64,000 nucleotides of DNA from Erpobdella octoculata (GCA_963978895.1 OZ022243.1:14858765-14922764), one strand, 5' to 3'; shown: positions 10,601 to 23,577, numbered from the stretch's first letter. Numbers and translations are program-made. The notes: a model not told the origin generated them from the sequence alone.

Positions 10601-11399
10601 AAACGAATGGTTGGTGAAAACGATGACAGTTGAAAATAAAAAATAGGCTTAAATGTCTCAACTGATTCAGTATGGAGGTTCGAACTAGATCAAAATCTAT
10701 TGAAGATATAGCTTCATCGTTCTAGGTTGTCCAGAAAAATACTTTGCTTTCGGCAAACAATGAGGAGTTGAAATTATCTGTATACAATTTAACTGGCTTG
10801 TATGATGAGGTATCAGAATCAAAACTCTTCCTAGAAATACCAATGGTTGAGAAGATGTTTAAAAGTAGAGATGGGAATCGAAGCGAACCAGAACTAAACC
10901 CGAACCGAACACACCGAAATCGAACCCTACTTTTTACCGAACCAAACCCGAACTTAGTTGTTGACCGAAACGAACCGAACCCAAACTCTGTTTTGTTCGG
11001 AACAAACCGAACCCAAACGAACCCATACTAAATTCATCGAACCGATTTTTTTAATTTAAATTATGACTATGAAATATTCATGAAATAAAAATCGTTGTTT
11101 TCTGTATTTAATATTGCTGTTATTGTTTGTCTTGTGGAAGCCTATGCACAGCTCTGTTGTTATGTTTATTTTCTTTCTCGCGTAGCTTATTACACCGTGC
11201 GGTCGTGTTGCTTGAATTACCTATTTTTTTGTTTGTTGTATTTATTATATAGAACAATTTAAATAATATGGCAAATACTAATAAGTTAGCAAAAGGTTCT
11301 AAATGGAGCTGGAAGCGTTTGTTACAGAAGGAAAGGCACGCTTAGTCAGTGGCGTAGAAAGGGGGGGCGGACGGGGCAAATGCCCCAGGCGGCACTCAC

Positions 11400-12861
11400 T
11401 TTACAAAAATAGAGGAAAAACTTTTAAAGAGTCGAATTTTTGCACACAACTAAAATCATTCATCTTAGACTCACTGTATTCTATGCAAATACAGTTATTC
11501 AAACTAATTTCCATGCTTATACACAGACATAGAAAGTTTATGGCTGTTAACGCACTTCCTTTCATCATTATTAGAGAACGTTACAGCCACGCCCCATATT
11601 TACACTTTCACATAAGTCTTCTATCAAACCCACACAGACTATCTGCAAAAACGCCTGCTTCATCCCGTGCAATAATCACTTAATCACAGCTTAAATTTAG
11701 CAGGTCTCCATTCTGCCTGCCTTACTGCAAATGCTTCTACCTTCTTTGGAACGGTTGAAAAACTGTTTGTTTTCTTTTCAGCATCTACTCACAGATGGGA
11801 CATCTTGAAGAATAATGTTTCACCGTGACTGTTAAACGTCTTTCCGATACTCGGTAGAGTGCAAGATATGATGCTGTTGCTGTTCCTCATAGTAAATTAG
11901 AAAAAGTGATCAGAGCCGTGGAGGAACTCCGTGATGGCCAGTCAGAGAACATGGAGACAAGAAGTGATGCCGAGTGCTTTTAGCAACTATTCTGACCTAC
12001 AATTTTGTTGCGTGTCTTCATTTCTGAGTGCGAGTACTGAATGAGATTAACAACTCACAGAAATACTTACAAATTCGTGGCCTTGGACTTGATGTCTGTG
12101 CATCAAAGATACAGTCGCTCTTGTCTTTCCTGGCCGAAAAGAGAGATTCTGTTGTTTTAGAGGCTCATGCTGCAGCTGTTGCGTTTTGTGAGGAAATGAA
12201 TATTCCCATGGAAAGACGAATAAGGAAGAAGAAGCGCTTGTCTGGAAAAGAGACAACAGATATAGGACTGACTATGCAACAGGAAATGCGAATGGAACAC
12301 CTTGAACTGATGGATCGACTCACAGCCGAAATTTCCAGGCGTACGCAAGAGCTCCGCAATCTTAACATTCACTTTGGCTTTCTAAAAGCAGCCTATCTTC
12401 TAGACGTAAATAATAATTCTGCCATGAACGAGAATGTTAATTGTGTGACAAATACCTATACAGATGTAAATGCGACTGACTTGCTTCAAGAGATAAAACA
12501 ATTTCGAAAACATGCAAAGAGCTTTTCCGGCATATCGGGAGAAGACGTTTCACAGTTTGGATCTTGGGAGATGCTGCAATGGATTGTGAAGTGGACTCTT
12601 ATTGAATGCTTACCAAATCTCACTATTCTTCTTCACATTTTCCTTACGATTGGTGTCTCCGTGGCAAGTTGCAAACGCAGCTTCTTTAAGCTAAAGCATA
12701 TAAAAACGTTTCTCCGATCAACCATGACTCAGAAGCCACTTACAAATTTGGCTATTCTTTCCATAGAAAAGGAAGCTGCTGAAAAACTCGATGATGATGA
12801 AGTCTTGAGGGATTTTGCAGACATTAAAGCAAAAAAGATGTACTCTTTCATTCCAGTATAG
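11400..12861 (+). pseudogene. ZMYM1-like hAT transposase, broken
   Basis: The longest intact part (12028-12861, 277 codons) covers the helical insertion domain and the C-terminal hAT dimerisation domain. Key blocks are LEMN-like helices, RNLNIHFGFLKAAY, ECLPNLTILLHIFLTIGVS, VASCKRSFFKLKHIKTFLRS and LAILSIEKEAAEKL, ending DFADIKAKK. The region 11400-12027 holds the central part in several frames with stops, so the catalytic domain is destroyed. ZMYM1/'52 kDa repressor'-type proteins are hAT transposases or their domesticated relatives; here the flanking inverted ends show a transposon. Confidence 0.85.
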
Positions 12862-12899
12862 AGTATATTGCGATCCTGTATACTCTTCATGCTTACAAT

Positions 12900-13772
12900 T
12901 AGAGATGGGAATCGAACCGAACCCGAACCGAACACACCAAACTCGAACCCTACTTTTACCGAACCGAACCGAACCCGAACTTAGTTGTTGACCGAACCGA
13001 ACCGAACCCGAACTCTGTTTCGCTCGGAACGAACCGAACCCGAACGAACCCATGCTAAATTCATCGAACCTATTTTTTAAAATTTAAATTATGACTATGA
13101 AATATTCTTGAAATAAAAATCGTTATTTTGTTTTCTGTATTTAACATCGCTGTTATTGTTTGTCTTATGGAAGCCTATGCACATCTTTGTTGTTATGTTT
13201 ACTTTCTTTCTCGCGTAGCTTATTACACCGTGCGGTCGTGCTGCTTGAATTACCTATTTTGTTGTTTGTTGTATTTATTATATAATAATAATATATAATT
13301 ACTTAAATAATATGGCAAATACTAAGAAGTTAGTAAACGGTTCTAAATGGAGCAAACAAGAGCTGGAAACGTTTGTTACAGAAGGAAAGGCACGCTTATT
13401 ATATTATTATTATTATTAAACAGTTGATAACGCAACATATGTCAGCAACATGACTATAAGTGAGCGAAGAGCTCGAATGAGTACAGAAACATTAAAAATG
13501 TAAATTTTTTATGAAATACAATATGGAACCTTAATTTTTTTAAATGTCTTGAATAAATGAACTTTGACTATTTTTTAATGCAATTATCGAATCTAGCTCG
13601 AGCCATAGCTATCCCAAACCGAATCCGAACTTTAACAACTAGCGAACCGAACTCGAACTGTAAGCACTACCGAACCGAACCCGAACTGTAACCACTAGCG
13701 AACCGAACCCGAACTATAGCCATTACCAAACCGAACCCGAACTCTTAAATTAGGGTTCGATTCCCATCTCTA
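12900..13772. mobile_element. Level 3 hAT MITE (CGAACC family), TSD CTTACAAT
   Basis: 873 bp with 19-bp perfect inverted ends TAGAGATGGGAATCGAACC. Flanked by CTTACAAT at 12892-12899 and 13773-13780. It encodes only the opening of a transposase (MANTKKLVNGSKWSKQELET from about 13313). It is the same family as level 1 and sits inside the element that interrupts level 1. Confidence 0.95.
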
Positions 13773-15049
13773 CTTACAATACTATGTACTTTAGTTTAAT
13801 AACTTCTATTTGGCCAGTTCATAATCAATAAAAAAGATTCATTGAATTATATAAAATATTAGAGAAAATTAGACAATTCGCGTGAAAATGTGTGAAAATT
13901 GCTTTAAATGTTGCTAAACTTAAAAATGGAGTTACACCTAATTGGTGCTAATGCACAGGCAAGATAGTTTCGGTGAAGATGCCGAGAAAATTCGTAAAAA
14001 TTAGGGGCGGCATTTTTCTCCTTCGCCCCTAGTGAAATATTAGGTTACTACGCCACTGCGCTTAGTGGCTTAGTGTCAGCAACATGACTCTGACTGAGTG
14101 AGCGAAGAGCTCGAATGAGTACAGAAACATTAAAAATGTAATTTTTTTATAAATACAATATAGAACCTTAATTTTTTTTTAATGTATTGAATTAATAAAC
14201 TTTGACTGTTTTTTAATGCGATTATCATCAAATCTAGCTCGAGCCATAGCTATGCCGAACCGAACTCAAACTTAAACAACTACCGAACCGAACTCGAACT
14301 GTAAGCACTACCGGACCGAACCGAACCCGAACTGTAACCACTAGCGAACCGAACCCAAACTATAGCCACTACTGAACCCGAACTATAGCCACTACCGAAC
14401 CCGAACTATAGCCACTACCGAACCCGAACTCTTAAATTAGGGTTCGATTCCCATCTCTATTTAAAAGCAGCCAATGTTACAGTGTCTGATTGGATATCCG
14501 TAGACTTTTTGAAATTCATTGTGGAATGGGATTTACAGAATCCCTTCCAAATGTTATAATAGCAGTAAAGTAATTTATGACAATTTGCTTATCTGTTCCT
14601 TCGTGCAAGAGTAGATTTAGTAAAATAAGCGAAAACTACTTAAGTCAACAATAATGTAAAAAATCTTGCAATGTTAACGTTCAAACACGAGGCAACACAA
14701 AGTATTGATTTTGAGGATGTGATTTCCGAGTTTGCAGCTGTCAAAGCTAAAAAGAAGAGATAAAACTTGAAATATTTTAAAAGGAAAAGTTTTTGCAAGT
14801 TTCTTCTATATATGTTTAGAAAACTTGATTGGTAGTTTTGTAATTTGATGATCAATGACTTATAAATTTTCAAGTGTTTATTGAAGTTGTTTTATTGAAA
14901 TCATACTTTACGTTTACCTGATTTTTTTACATAATGTTGATTTTAACTGTTTTCGAGGGGTGACCCCATCGATATCCGCCACGGGCGTCATCCATGCTGG
15001 CTACGGCACTAACATTAATATTATTATGTTAATTATTACTTATATATTA

Positions 15050-15470
15050 CTAGCAGTGCCCGACGCGGCGTCGATCGCTTGAAATCAAAGAATTTGACGC
15101 CTTGGAAACCAAATTTTCAAATAATTGTGAAACAGGTATTTTTTTTTATCCGTCACAAAAAGAGCGGTGCGGAGCGGGTGAGCAAGCGGGAACTATATAA
15201 ATATATATATATACATACATATACATACATAAATGAGCGAAAACGGGAACGGGAAGCCAACTGAGAGCGAAAGATCGAGCGGGAAAGGGAAAGCAACCGA
15301 GAACGGGAAAGCAACCGGGAGCGGGAAAGCGACCGGGAGCTGGAAAACGACCGGGAGCGGGAAAGCGACCGGGAGCTGAAAAATGACCGAGAGCGGGAAA
15401 GCGACCGGGAACGCGACGGGAACGGGAAAGCGGAGAAGGAAACGGGAGCGAGAGAGACAAACATTAGAAA
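15050..15470. repeat. CCCGGCGTTGCCCGGG-family repeat, copy 2 (partial)
   Basis: Starts ACTAGCAGTGCCCG at about 15052 and passes into GAGCGGTGCGG and a run of units like CGGGAGCGGGAAAGCGAC up to about 15455, ending GAGAGACAAACATTAG-AAAAACCC. The long frames on both strands here (Ser-Arg, Pro-Gly-Arg-Phe repeats) result from the 18-bp period. Confidence 0.75.
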
Positions 15471-15518
15471 AACCCTATTCATGTTCTATAACAACCAAAT
15501 TATATATAGAGCATGTCT
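15470..15518 (+). pseudogene. Short LINE 3' fragment next to (TA)n
   Basis: CCCTATTCATGTT...AGAGCATGTCTCAA, the same segment that begins the longer LINE pieces at 16253 and 19555. Here it runs directly into the (TA)n tract. Confidence 0.6.
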
Positions 15519-15840
<322 letters not shown>

Positions 15841-15959
15841 TGTCGTATTACGTAAACAGCTAAAGAATATATAGTAAACATCAACATAGAAATAGTGTTG
15901 TGCCTATATTAAATAAATATTTAAATTAAAGTATTTAAAACCAGATTATGACGATATAA

Positions 15960-16170
15960 GTAAATTACGAGAGCTTATAAAATTGATAAATGAAAAGAAG
16001 TATAAAGATAAATTAAATAATAATTATTATTAATAAAATAAAATAAATAAATATAAATAGATAGGACGAATTGAATGAAGTCTATAATACTAATAATAGA
16101 AATTAAAACACTTAAAATTATTAGAAGATTAATGAAATTAAACTATAGGTATCTAGTGACAGTATATTGA

Positions 16171-16173
<3 letters not shown>
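15960..16173. other. AT-rich non-coding sequence upstream of Penelope fragment
   Basis: Lies 5' of ribozyme copy A on the minus strand, so it may be the 3' tail of a preceding Penelope copy. No frame or motif confirms this. Confidence 0.3.

Positions 16174-16246
<73 letters not shown>
16174..16246. repeat. (TA)n microsatellite
   Basis: About 70 bp of TA directly upstream of a LINE 3' fragment. Confidence 0.96.
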
Positions 16247-16249
<3 letters not shown>

Positions 16250-16450
16250 AACATCGAATTCGAGGACTAGCAAACAACTGACCCTATTCATGTTATATAA
16301 CAACCAAATTATATATAGAGCATGTCTCAAAGATATATCTATATTGGGTCTGAAATGTGGAACAAACTCCCTTTCCACATCATCTCTACATCCAGTTCAG
16401 CCAGTTTCCACACAGCACTAAAAACATTTCTGTTTACTAAATCTTTTCGC
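16250..16450 (+). pseudogene. LINE ORF2 C-terminal fragment, copy 1
   Basis: Encodes in a broken frame the LINE C-terminal signature WNKLPFHIISTSS and [10 protein letters not shown] seen intact in the sister copy at 19555-19750. The two copies match closely from AAACATCGAATTCGAGG to CTGTTTACTAAATCTTTT. Both are bordered by (TA)n, suggesting very short 5'-truncated insertions. Confidence 0.72.
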
Positions 16451-16527
16451 TAACGTCAACAGTGGTCTTGAAGTTCTCTTGAAGAACATACGCCATTTTG
16501 ATAAAACTCGAATTCATTATCATTATC

Positions 16528-16652
<125 letters not shown>

Positions 16653-16917
16653 ATGAATGTTTGTATGTATATATGTATATATATTCATGTCCTTTATGCA
16701 TTGCTACACCATTCATCCGATCGTAATGAAATTTTCACACAACCTTGAGAGTCAAGGGGAATCAAATATAGAAAAAAAAATTTGAAATCCGTCACAAAAT
16801 GAGCGGAGCGGTGCGGGTGAGCGAGCGGGAACTATATATATATGTATGTGCGTATGTATGTGTGTATGTATGTGTGTATGTGCATGTATGTGTGTCTGTG
16901 TGTGTGTTTATGTATGT

Positions 16918-17966
16918 ACTAGCGGAGATACCCGGCGTTGCCCGGGTTTTTTAGAGGTTTTTCTAATGTTTGTCTCTTTCTCTCCCGTTTCCTTTCCCAC
17001 CTGCTTTCCCACTCCTGTTCGCTTTCCCGTTTTCGGTCGTTTTCCCGCTGCCGGTCGCTTTCCCGCTCCCGGTCGCTTTCCCGCTCCCGGTCGTTTTCCC
17101 GTTCCCGGTCGCTGTCCCGTTCCCGCTCACGTTTGCTCTCCCATTCCCGCTCACGCTTGCTTTTCCGTTCCCGCTCGCTGTCCGTTCCGGGTCGCTTTCC
17201 CGTTTCTATAATAAACAAACTAACCCACAAACATTCATATATATATATAGTCTTAGCAAATCTATTTTACGTTTTATAGGCTAACAGAAGTTATGAAGGA
17301 ATGGAAAAGAGAAAATGAGCGTGAACGGGAACAGGAACGGGAGAGCAACCGTGACCGGGAATGGGAGAGCAAGCATGACCGGGAACGGGAGAGCAAGCGT
17401 GAGCGGGAACGGGAAAGCGACCGGGAACGGGAAAGCGACCGGGAACGGGAGAGCAAGCGTGAGCGGGAACGGGAAAGCGACCGGGAACGGGAAAGCGACC
17501 GGGAACGGGAAAGCGACCGGGAACGGGAAAGCGACCGGGAACGGGAAAGCGACCGGGAACGGGAAAGCGACCGGGAACGGGAAAGCGACCGGGAACGGGA
17601 AAGCGACCGGGAACGGGAAAGCGACCGGGAACGGGAAAGCGACCGGGAACGGGAAAGCGACCGGGAACGGGAAAGCGACCGGGAACGGGAAAGCGACCGG
17701 GAACGGGAAAGCGACCGGGAACGGGAAAGCGACCGGGAACGCGGAAAACGACTGGAATCGGGAGAGCAAGCTTGAAAGGAAACGCGAGCAAGAGAGAAAA
17801 TCGATAACAAAACTTCTGAGCGGGAAAGCGACCGGGAGCTCGAAAACGACCGAGAGCGGAAAAGCGACCGGGAACGCGACAAAAATGGGAAAGTGGAAAA
17901 GGAAACGGGAGCGAAAGAGACAAACATTAGAAAAACCCCGGGCAACGCCGGGTAACCCCGCTAGTA
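16918..17966. mobile_element. Inverted pair of CCCGGCGTTGCCCGGG-family repeats with 18-bp minisatellite
   Basis: Left border ACTAGCGGAGATACCC at 16918 and right border GGTAACCCCGCTAGT at 17951-17965 are inverted. Each is followed inward by GGCGTTGCCCGGG, TTTTTCTAATGTTTGTCTC and then C/G-rich 18-bp units. Between them, 17220-17290 is ordinary sequence. The arrangement could be two copies in opposite orientation or one element with long inverted arms. No transposase is present. Confidence 0.7.
17400..17740 (+). repeat. 18-bp minisatellite GGGAACGGGAAAGCGACC
   Basis: About 15 near-perfect head-to-tail units from about 17464 to 17738, with variant units on both sides. Because 18 is a multiple of three every frame stays open, giving spurious 160-260-codon frames of Arg-Glu-Ser-Asp, Gly-Lys-Ala-Thr-Gly-Asn and Ser-Arg repeats. 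Confidence 0.95.
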
Positions 17967-18224
17967 TATATATATATATATCTATATATATAAAAGAACA
18001 TGTCCTGACTGACTGACTGACTGACTGACTGATAATCAACGCCGAGCTCAAACGCCTCATCCTAGGAACGTGAAATTTGGAAATTATATTACTTTTATAG
18101 CGTGAACATCCGCTAAGAAAGGATTTTTGAAAATTTTGCTCCTGAGGGGAAAAAACTGGAAAACAAACATTTTTCTAAAACAATGTATATCTCGAAAACC
18201 AAAAATGAGGAGATTTTGAAATTT

Positions 18225-19130
18225 GGTATATAGATTTTTTTTGAAAAATAAAAAGATACGTGTTTCACCATTTTTTGAAAATTCGGTTTCCCGGACCTCA
18301 AATGTGGGTTGGAAAATTGGGTTATTTGGTTTTTAAAGTAGCTTCTACTCAAAAACTGTTAATGCTACAGGAGTAAAAATCAGTATTTAGTTTCTACTCC
18401 AAAAGAATGAAATACGTGTTTTAGCATTTTTTGAAAATTTGGTTTCCAGGACTTCAAATGTGGGGTGGAAAATAGGGCTAATTGTCTTTTATAGTAACTG
18501 CTACTCAAAAACTGTAAATACCACAGATGTAAAAATTATTATTTAGTTTCTTTTCTAAAAATAAAGATATACGTGTTTCACAATTTTTTACAAATTTGGT
18601 TTCCCGGACCTCAAATGTGGGTTGGAAAATTGGGTTATTTGGTTTTTAAAGTAGCTTCTACTCAAAAACTGTTAATGCTACAAAAGTAAAAATTAGTATT
18701 TAGTTTCTACTCTAAAAATAATGATATACAGGTTTCAAAATTTTTTGAAAATTTGGTTTCCAGGACTTCAAATGTGGGGTGGAAAATAGGGTTATTTGGT
18801 TTTTAAAGTAACTGCTACTCAACAACTGTAATTGCCACAGATGTAAAAAATAATACTTAGTTACTACTCAAAAAAAAGATATACGTGTTTCATCATTTTT
18901 TTGGGTTATTTGGTTTTTAAAGTAGCTGCTACTCAAAAACTGTTAATGCTACAGAAGTATAAATTAGTATTTAGTTTCTACCCCAAAAATAATGAAATAC
19001 GTGTTTTAGCATTTTTTGAAAATTTGGTTTCCAGGACCTTAAATGTGGGGTGGAAATAAGGGTTATTTGATTTCAAAACAACTGATACTCACAAACTGTA
19101 AGTGCTACAAATGTAAAAATTAGTATTTTG
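18225..19130 (+). repeat. ~157-bp tandem repeat, about six units
   Basis: Each unit reads TTTTTTGAAAATTTGGTTTCC-(C/A)GGAC, then CAAATGTGGGTTGGAAAA, GGGTTATTTGGTTTTTAAAG and CTACTCAAAAACTG. The GGTTTCC landmarks fall near 18287, 18442, 18599, 18757 and 19026, with one unit (about 18890) truncated. Confidence 0.88.
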
Positions 19131-19136
19131 AAGTTT

Positions 19137-19478
19137 TGTGCCGGTTAAAAGTAGCAGTTTATCATCGACCGGGCCAAACCGTTATTTTAGAGTCTTCACA
19201 CGGCCAGGCCAAACCTTAAATCAAAGTGGGACGGGCCGAGGTTTTTCACCAAGTATATAGATATTTTAGTGATTTTAGGGTCTTCAGTTTGGCCGGGCCA
19301 AACCTGAGGTCAAGGTGGGACGGGCCGAAGTTTTTCATCAAGTATATAGAACTTCTAGGCCTGTAAAAATGGGCCGGGCCTAATTCAGACGGGCTGTGCC
19401 GGGCCAGGAGTTTGGGTTTTTAAAACGGGCTGGGCTAATTTGTCGACAGGCCGAGCCGAGACCTAAAAAATGATCTCT
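19137..19478. mobile_element. GGCCGGGCC-rich hAT MITE-like segment
   Basis: Repeated GGGCCGGGCC, GGGACGGGCCGAGG and CAAGTATATAGA blocks. The same words reappear in reverse orientation at 63900-64000. The style matches the iterated subterminal zones of the confirmed hAT MITEs in this window, but I could not fix its ends or duplication. Confidence 0.5.
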
Positions 19479-19554
19479 ACTATGGATGCACGGTTCAAAC
19501 TCTCTAATTTTATGCGAACGCTACGGGCACTGCTAGTATATATATTAATATAAA

Positions 19555-20045
<491 letters not shown>

Positions 20046-20439
20046 GAGAAAAGTAAACAAACAGAAAGAACCAAAATTGTCAAAGAATAAGCACACCAAC
20101 AAAAGAGTAGACACTCCACCTGTCAAATCAAGAGAATACAAGGCTCAACAAAAAGAACATAAGTAAGACAAAAATACCATAGTTTTTACGTCAGGAATCA
20201 TAAACTAATGAAATCACAGAGACTATAACATTTATACTATTGGAATACACAATCAATGTTAGCGCTTTCGCTGTGAATTTCCACAGAATTTTCTCAGATA
20301 CATTACAATGAGATTCGTCAGGAGCAGCCTCAACAGCCAAAGTATTTGTGTCAGAGGACGAATCAGAAGTATCATCATTCATGTTATCCTCATCGTTTTA
20401 AGGAATACAGGGAACCGATGTAAATTACTTTCCTTGACA

Positions 20440-20655
20440 CGTGGTAAAAATAGCCCGAATAGTACCGAACTTAGGTTTTTGTCGGGTACCCGTGACATCC
20501 CTATATTAAAAAGCTCATTGCGCAACAGAACCACAGATGAACGTTTAACTGACCTGGCATTATTATATATCCATAACGCATTGCCATTAGAAACAGATAA
20601 TGTTATTGATATATTTGCAGCCAGCAAGAATAAGCGTTTTGATTTTGCACTGTAG
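20440..20655 (+). pseudogene. hAT transposase C-terminal fragment plus MITE end
   Basis: 20513-20655 encodes KSSLRNRTTDERLTDLALL and a tail ending KNKRFDFAL before TAG, the extreme C-terminus of a hAT dimerisation domain. Just upstream, GTCGGGTACCCGTGACATCCCTA (20478-20502) looks like the end of a different hAT MITE. The rest of the transposase is not seen. Confidence 0.6.
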
Positions 20656-20754
20656 ATTTTTTATTCTATAAATTTGATTTCTGTTTTGAATATTGTCTTT
20701 GTGCATACTGTTTGTTTTGTAACTTGTGAAAAAATCTCCCCACCGGAAAATCCT

Positions 20755-20930
20755 AGATCCGTTGCTGAATAGTGATGGGTCTATAGTTAATCAATTTGTT
20801 TTTTCTCCTGATTTAAAAAGTGAAACAACTTTGGCCAGTTTACGGTGAGTAGGGACAATGTCAGAAATTATAGAAGAGTTAATGATGGAAGATAGTAATG
20901 AAGTTTGAAGTTTCTGATCTCATTCTCCAT
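20755..20930 (-). pseudogene. LINE reverse transcriptase fragment
   Basis: On minus an RT-like stretch reads LPTLRKLAKVVSLFKSGE then LTIDPSLFSN, matching the KLAKVVPLFK and Y.PIS region of CR1-type RT. Short and degenerate. Confidence 0.5.
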
Positions 20931-21720
20931 CAGCATATCTTGTTATACTACATCATAACATGATTATATTAATGATCATGTTATGTTATGTCATGCTATA
21001 CTGCTCAACTGTTGTCGCGAATTTTATTACCTAAAGTAAAAAAACCATGACATTATAAAAGTGGGGTGGGGAAGACAAATACATTGTTGTCCCCCACTTC
21101 ATAAATTGTGGGGGATATGTTCCCCTGCCCCCCATTGGGACGCCTATGGCATCCCTAGTTAATAGTCGGGTAAGGCTACTTGTTATCATGTGGGTATGTT
21201 GTCCAAACTTGGTATGTCTTAATTGTTCTATCGGTTCATAAAAAACGAAATTAACAATTTACCTAAAATCAATTTATTTCAATAAATTATTTCCAATTCG
21301 TACAACATTTTTTAATGTAGAAAGATGTGTAAATCTGGCCCTAAATCCGGTCGGAGCCGTGGCTGAACACCGGTGCATCCCGACCGACTTCGTAATAATC
21401 GGAGTTGCTACAATGTTTTAAAGATCGATTTTTGTTCGTAACGACAACCGACAACTTCATTCGTTATCAGCCGTTTTCGCTATATAATAAAAACGATGTC
21501 GTTATGGGCGGAAAACACTGATCGATCGACGAGATTAACAAAACGTCACAACTAACCTTTATTACCTTTAATGTAAATTATTTTAAAAATTAACAATTTT
21601 ATTTAAAATAATAAAAACATAAATTATTTGAAAACTGTATTGAAAAATATTTATTTAATTTAATTATACACTTTAATATCTTTTAAATCTTTATTTATCA
21701 ACTACCGGAAGATTGATCTT
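20931..21720. other. Intergenic region upstream of the uL15 gene
   Basis: Holds a short AT palindromic stretch (20940-21000) and a G/C run near 21060-21155 with CCCCTGCCCCCCATTGGGACGCC, resembling one end of a ZMYM-type hAT. No gene is seen. Confidence 0.45.
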
Positions 21721-21754
21721 TCTCTTTTCAACAGCTCGTTGCTCGTGGTATAAG
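21700..21754 (+). promoter_or_regulatory. Likely TOP-type 5' leader of the uL15 gene
   Basis: A pyrimidine run TCTTTCTCTTTTC (about 21717-21730) precedes the start codon by about 25 bases. Ribosomal protein mRNAs of animals begin with a 5' terminal oligopyrimidine tract that puts translation under TOR control. The exact transcription start is inferred. Confidence 0.5.
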
Positions 21755-22703
<949 letters not shown>

Positions 22704-23061
22704 ACACTGACATTTAATAAATGTTTAAATCCACTTATTGTTTTTAACTTAATAAAATTGGTGACCTAAGATGGGCATTGGTTAGAATTGCTATGTGATT
22801 GCGCTTGCTGAAATTAAAATTACTCTAAAAACTGGTGGTATGGTATATTTTGTGAAATTTTCCAACTCGAGCAACAGCTCGCACAATTCAAAAATATTAA
22901 AATTAGTAGTAAAATAGCTTGATAGCTGAGGGAATGTTTTTGCCGTAAAGGAGCTGATCTGTTCTTTGTCTAGATAAGGATTCAGCGTTTACTCTGTTTA
23001 CTAGAAAACCATTTTTGTACAAAACTTATGTTAACTTTTTTTTTAACCTTGTGAATGAAAA
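22704..23061. other. 3' flank of the uL15 gene
   Basis: ATTTAATAAATG at about 22713-22724 and AATAAAATTG at 22751 are candidate poly(A) signals. No further coding sequence is visible. Confidence 0.5.
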
Positions 23062-23125
23062 TAAGATTAGGGTGCTCAGTTTAAATTTAGTGAACAGATC
23101 TGTATAACTTGGCGAGCACCCTAGT
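23062..23125. repeat. Imperfect stem-loop with GGGTGCTC arms
   Basis: TAAGATTAGGGTGCTC and GAGCACCCTAGTCTTA are inverted with one mismatch, about 30 bases apart. It could be a small palindromic MITE end or a transcribed hairpin. Confidence 0.7.
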
Positions 23126-23129
23126 CTTA

Positions 23130-23577
23130 TCATGGCAAACAACGAGATGATCAATTTGACTCGATTTTATTTTCTACGTTTTAGTACATTTCTAAAATAA
23201 GACTATTTTTAAAAGTTGTTTTTATATGTTTTCTACTTTTTAGTCTTCACACTTTTTAATTGAACATTGTTTATTAATCTTTATCTTTTTTAATTGCATT
23301 ATTATTCTGGTGTAAGAGATTGTAGTCTCTGCATTTCTGCTAATGCTTCGTTGTTTCATGGAACAACAAGATGATCAATTTGACACAATTTTATTTTCTA
23401 CGTTTTAGTGCATTTCTAAAATAAGACTAATTTTTAAAAGGTGTTTTTATATATTTTTATTTTCTACTTTTTAGTTCATTGTTCATTACTCTTTATCTTT
23501 TTTATTTGCATTATTATTCTGGTCTAAGAGATCGTAGTCACTGCATTTCTGCTAATGCTTCGTTGTTGCATGGTTTC
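23130..23577. repeat. ~224-bp imperfect tandem duplication
   Basis: The block AGATGATCAATTTGA, TTTCTACGTTTTAGT, CATTATTATTCTGGT, CTGCATTTCTGCTAATGC occurs once from about 23130 and again from about 23360, with small differences. Confidence 0.85.

Larger units (their letters stand above)
11347..14058 (+). mobile_element. Level 2 ZMYM1-like hAT with 8-bp TSD CGCTTAGT
   Basis: Begins CAGTGGCGTAGAAAG at 11347 and ends CTACGCCACTG at 14058. CGCTTAGT duplications lie at 11339-11346 and 14059-14066. It carries the ZMYM1-like transposase remnant (11400-12861) and a level 3 insertion at 12900-13772. A second copy on the minus strand at 54443-56040 shares nearly the whole left half, so this family moved more than once here. 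Confidence 0.92.
10866..14459. mobile_element. Level 1 hAT (CGAACC family) with 8-bp TSD TTTAAAAG
   Basis: Starts TAGAGATGGGAATCGAA at 10866 and ends in the inverted copy at 14459. Target duplications are TTTAAAAG at 10858-10865 and 14460-14467. Subterminal zones consist of iterated CGAACCGAACCCGAAC. Minus the level 2 insert and its extra duplication it is about 870 bp, matching the level 3 copy. It carries the first codons of a lost transposase (MANTNKLAKGSKW from 11269) and is a deletion derivative. Confidence 0.92.
10600..15010 (+). mobile_element. Outer (level 0) ZMYM/TTF-type hAT remnant hosting nested hATs
   Basis: Upstream of the first insertion a frame at 10744-10857 encodes LKLSVYNLTGLYDEV; downstream, 14468-14763 encodes degraded pieces of the hAT dimerisation region (TESLPNVIIAV, TICLSVPSCKS, then DFEDVISEFAAVKAKKKR before the stop). 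GGCTACGGCACTA near 15000-15010 resembles the CTACGCCACTG end of this hAT group. The two halves are rejoined when the element at 10866-14459 and one copy of TTTAAAAG are removed. Several stops show it was dead or dying before or after the insertion. Confidence 0.72.
17968..19540. mobile_element. GACT-repeat interspersed element ending GCTAGTATAT
   Basis: Starts after (TA)n with AAGAACATGTCCTGACTGAC and six ACTG units (18003-18030), then CAACGCCGAGCTCAAACG. It ends near 19540 with GAACGCTACGGGCACTGCTAGT. This order is a common non-autonomous invertebrate repeat form, often linked to Helitron-like elements (inference). Its middle is a ~157-bp tandem array, and a GGCCGGGCC-type hAT MITE sequence lies at about 19137-19478. 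Confidence 0.55.

Noticed and set aside
12718..13053. A 111-codon Gly/Phe/Arg-rich minus frame
   Set aside because: It is the reverse reading of the CGAACC subterminal repeats and part of the transposase.
17274..18060. Open frames of 160-260 codons rich in Ser-Arg, Arg-Glu-Asp or Pro-Val-Ala-Phe
   Set aside because: All six frames are open because the repeat unit is 18 bp; they have no start context and no relation to real SR proteins.
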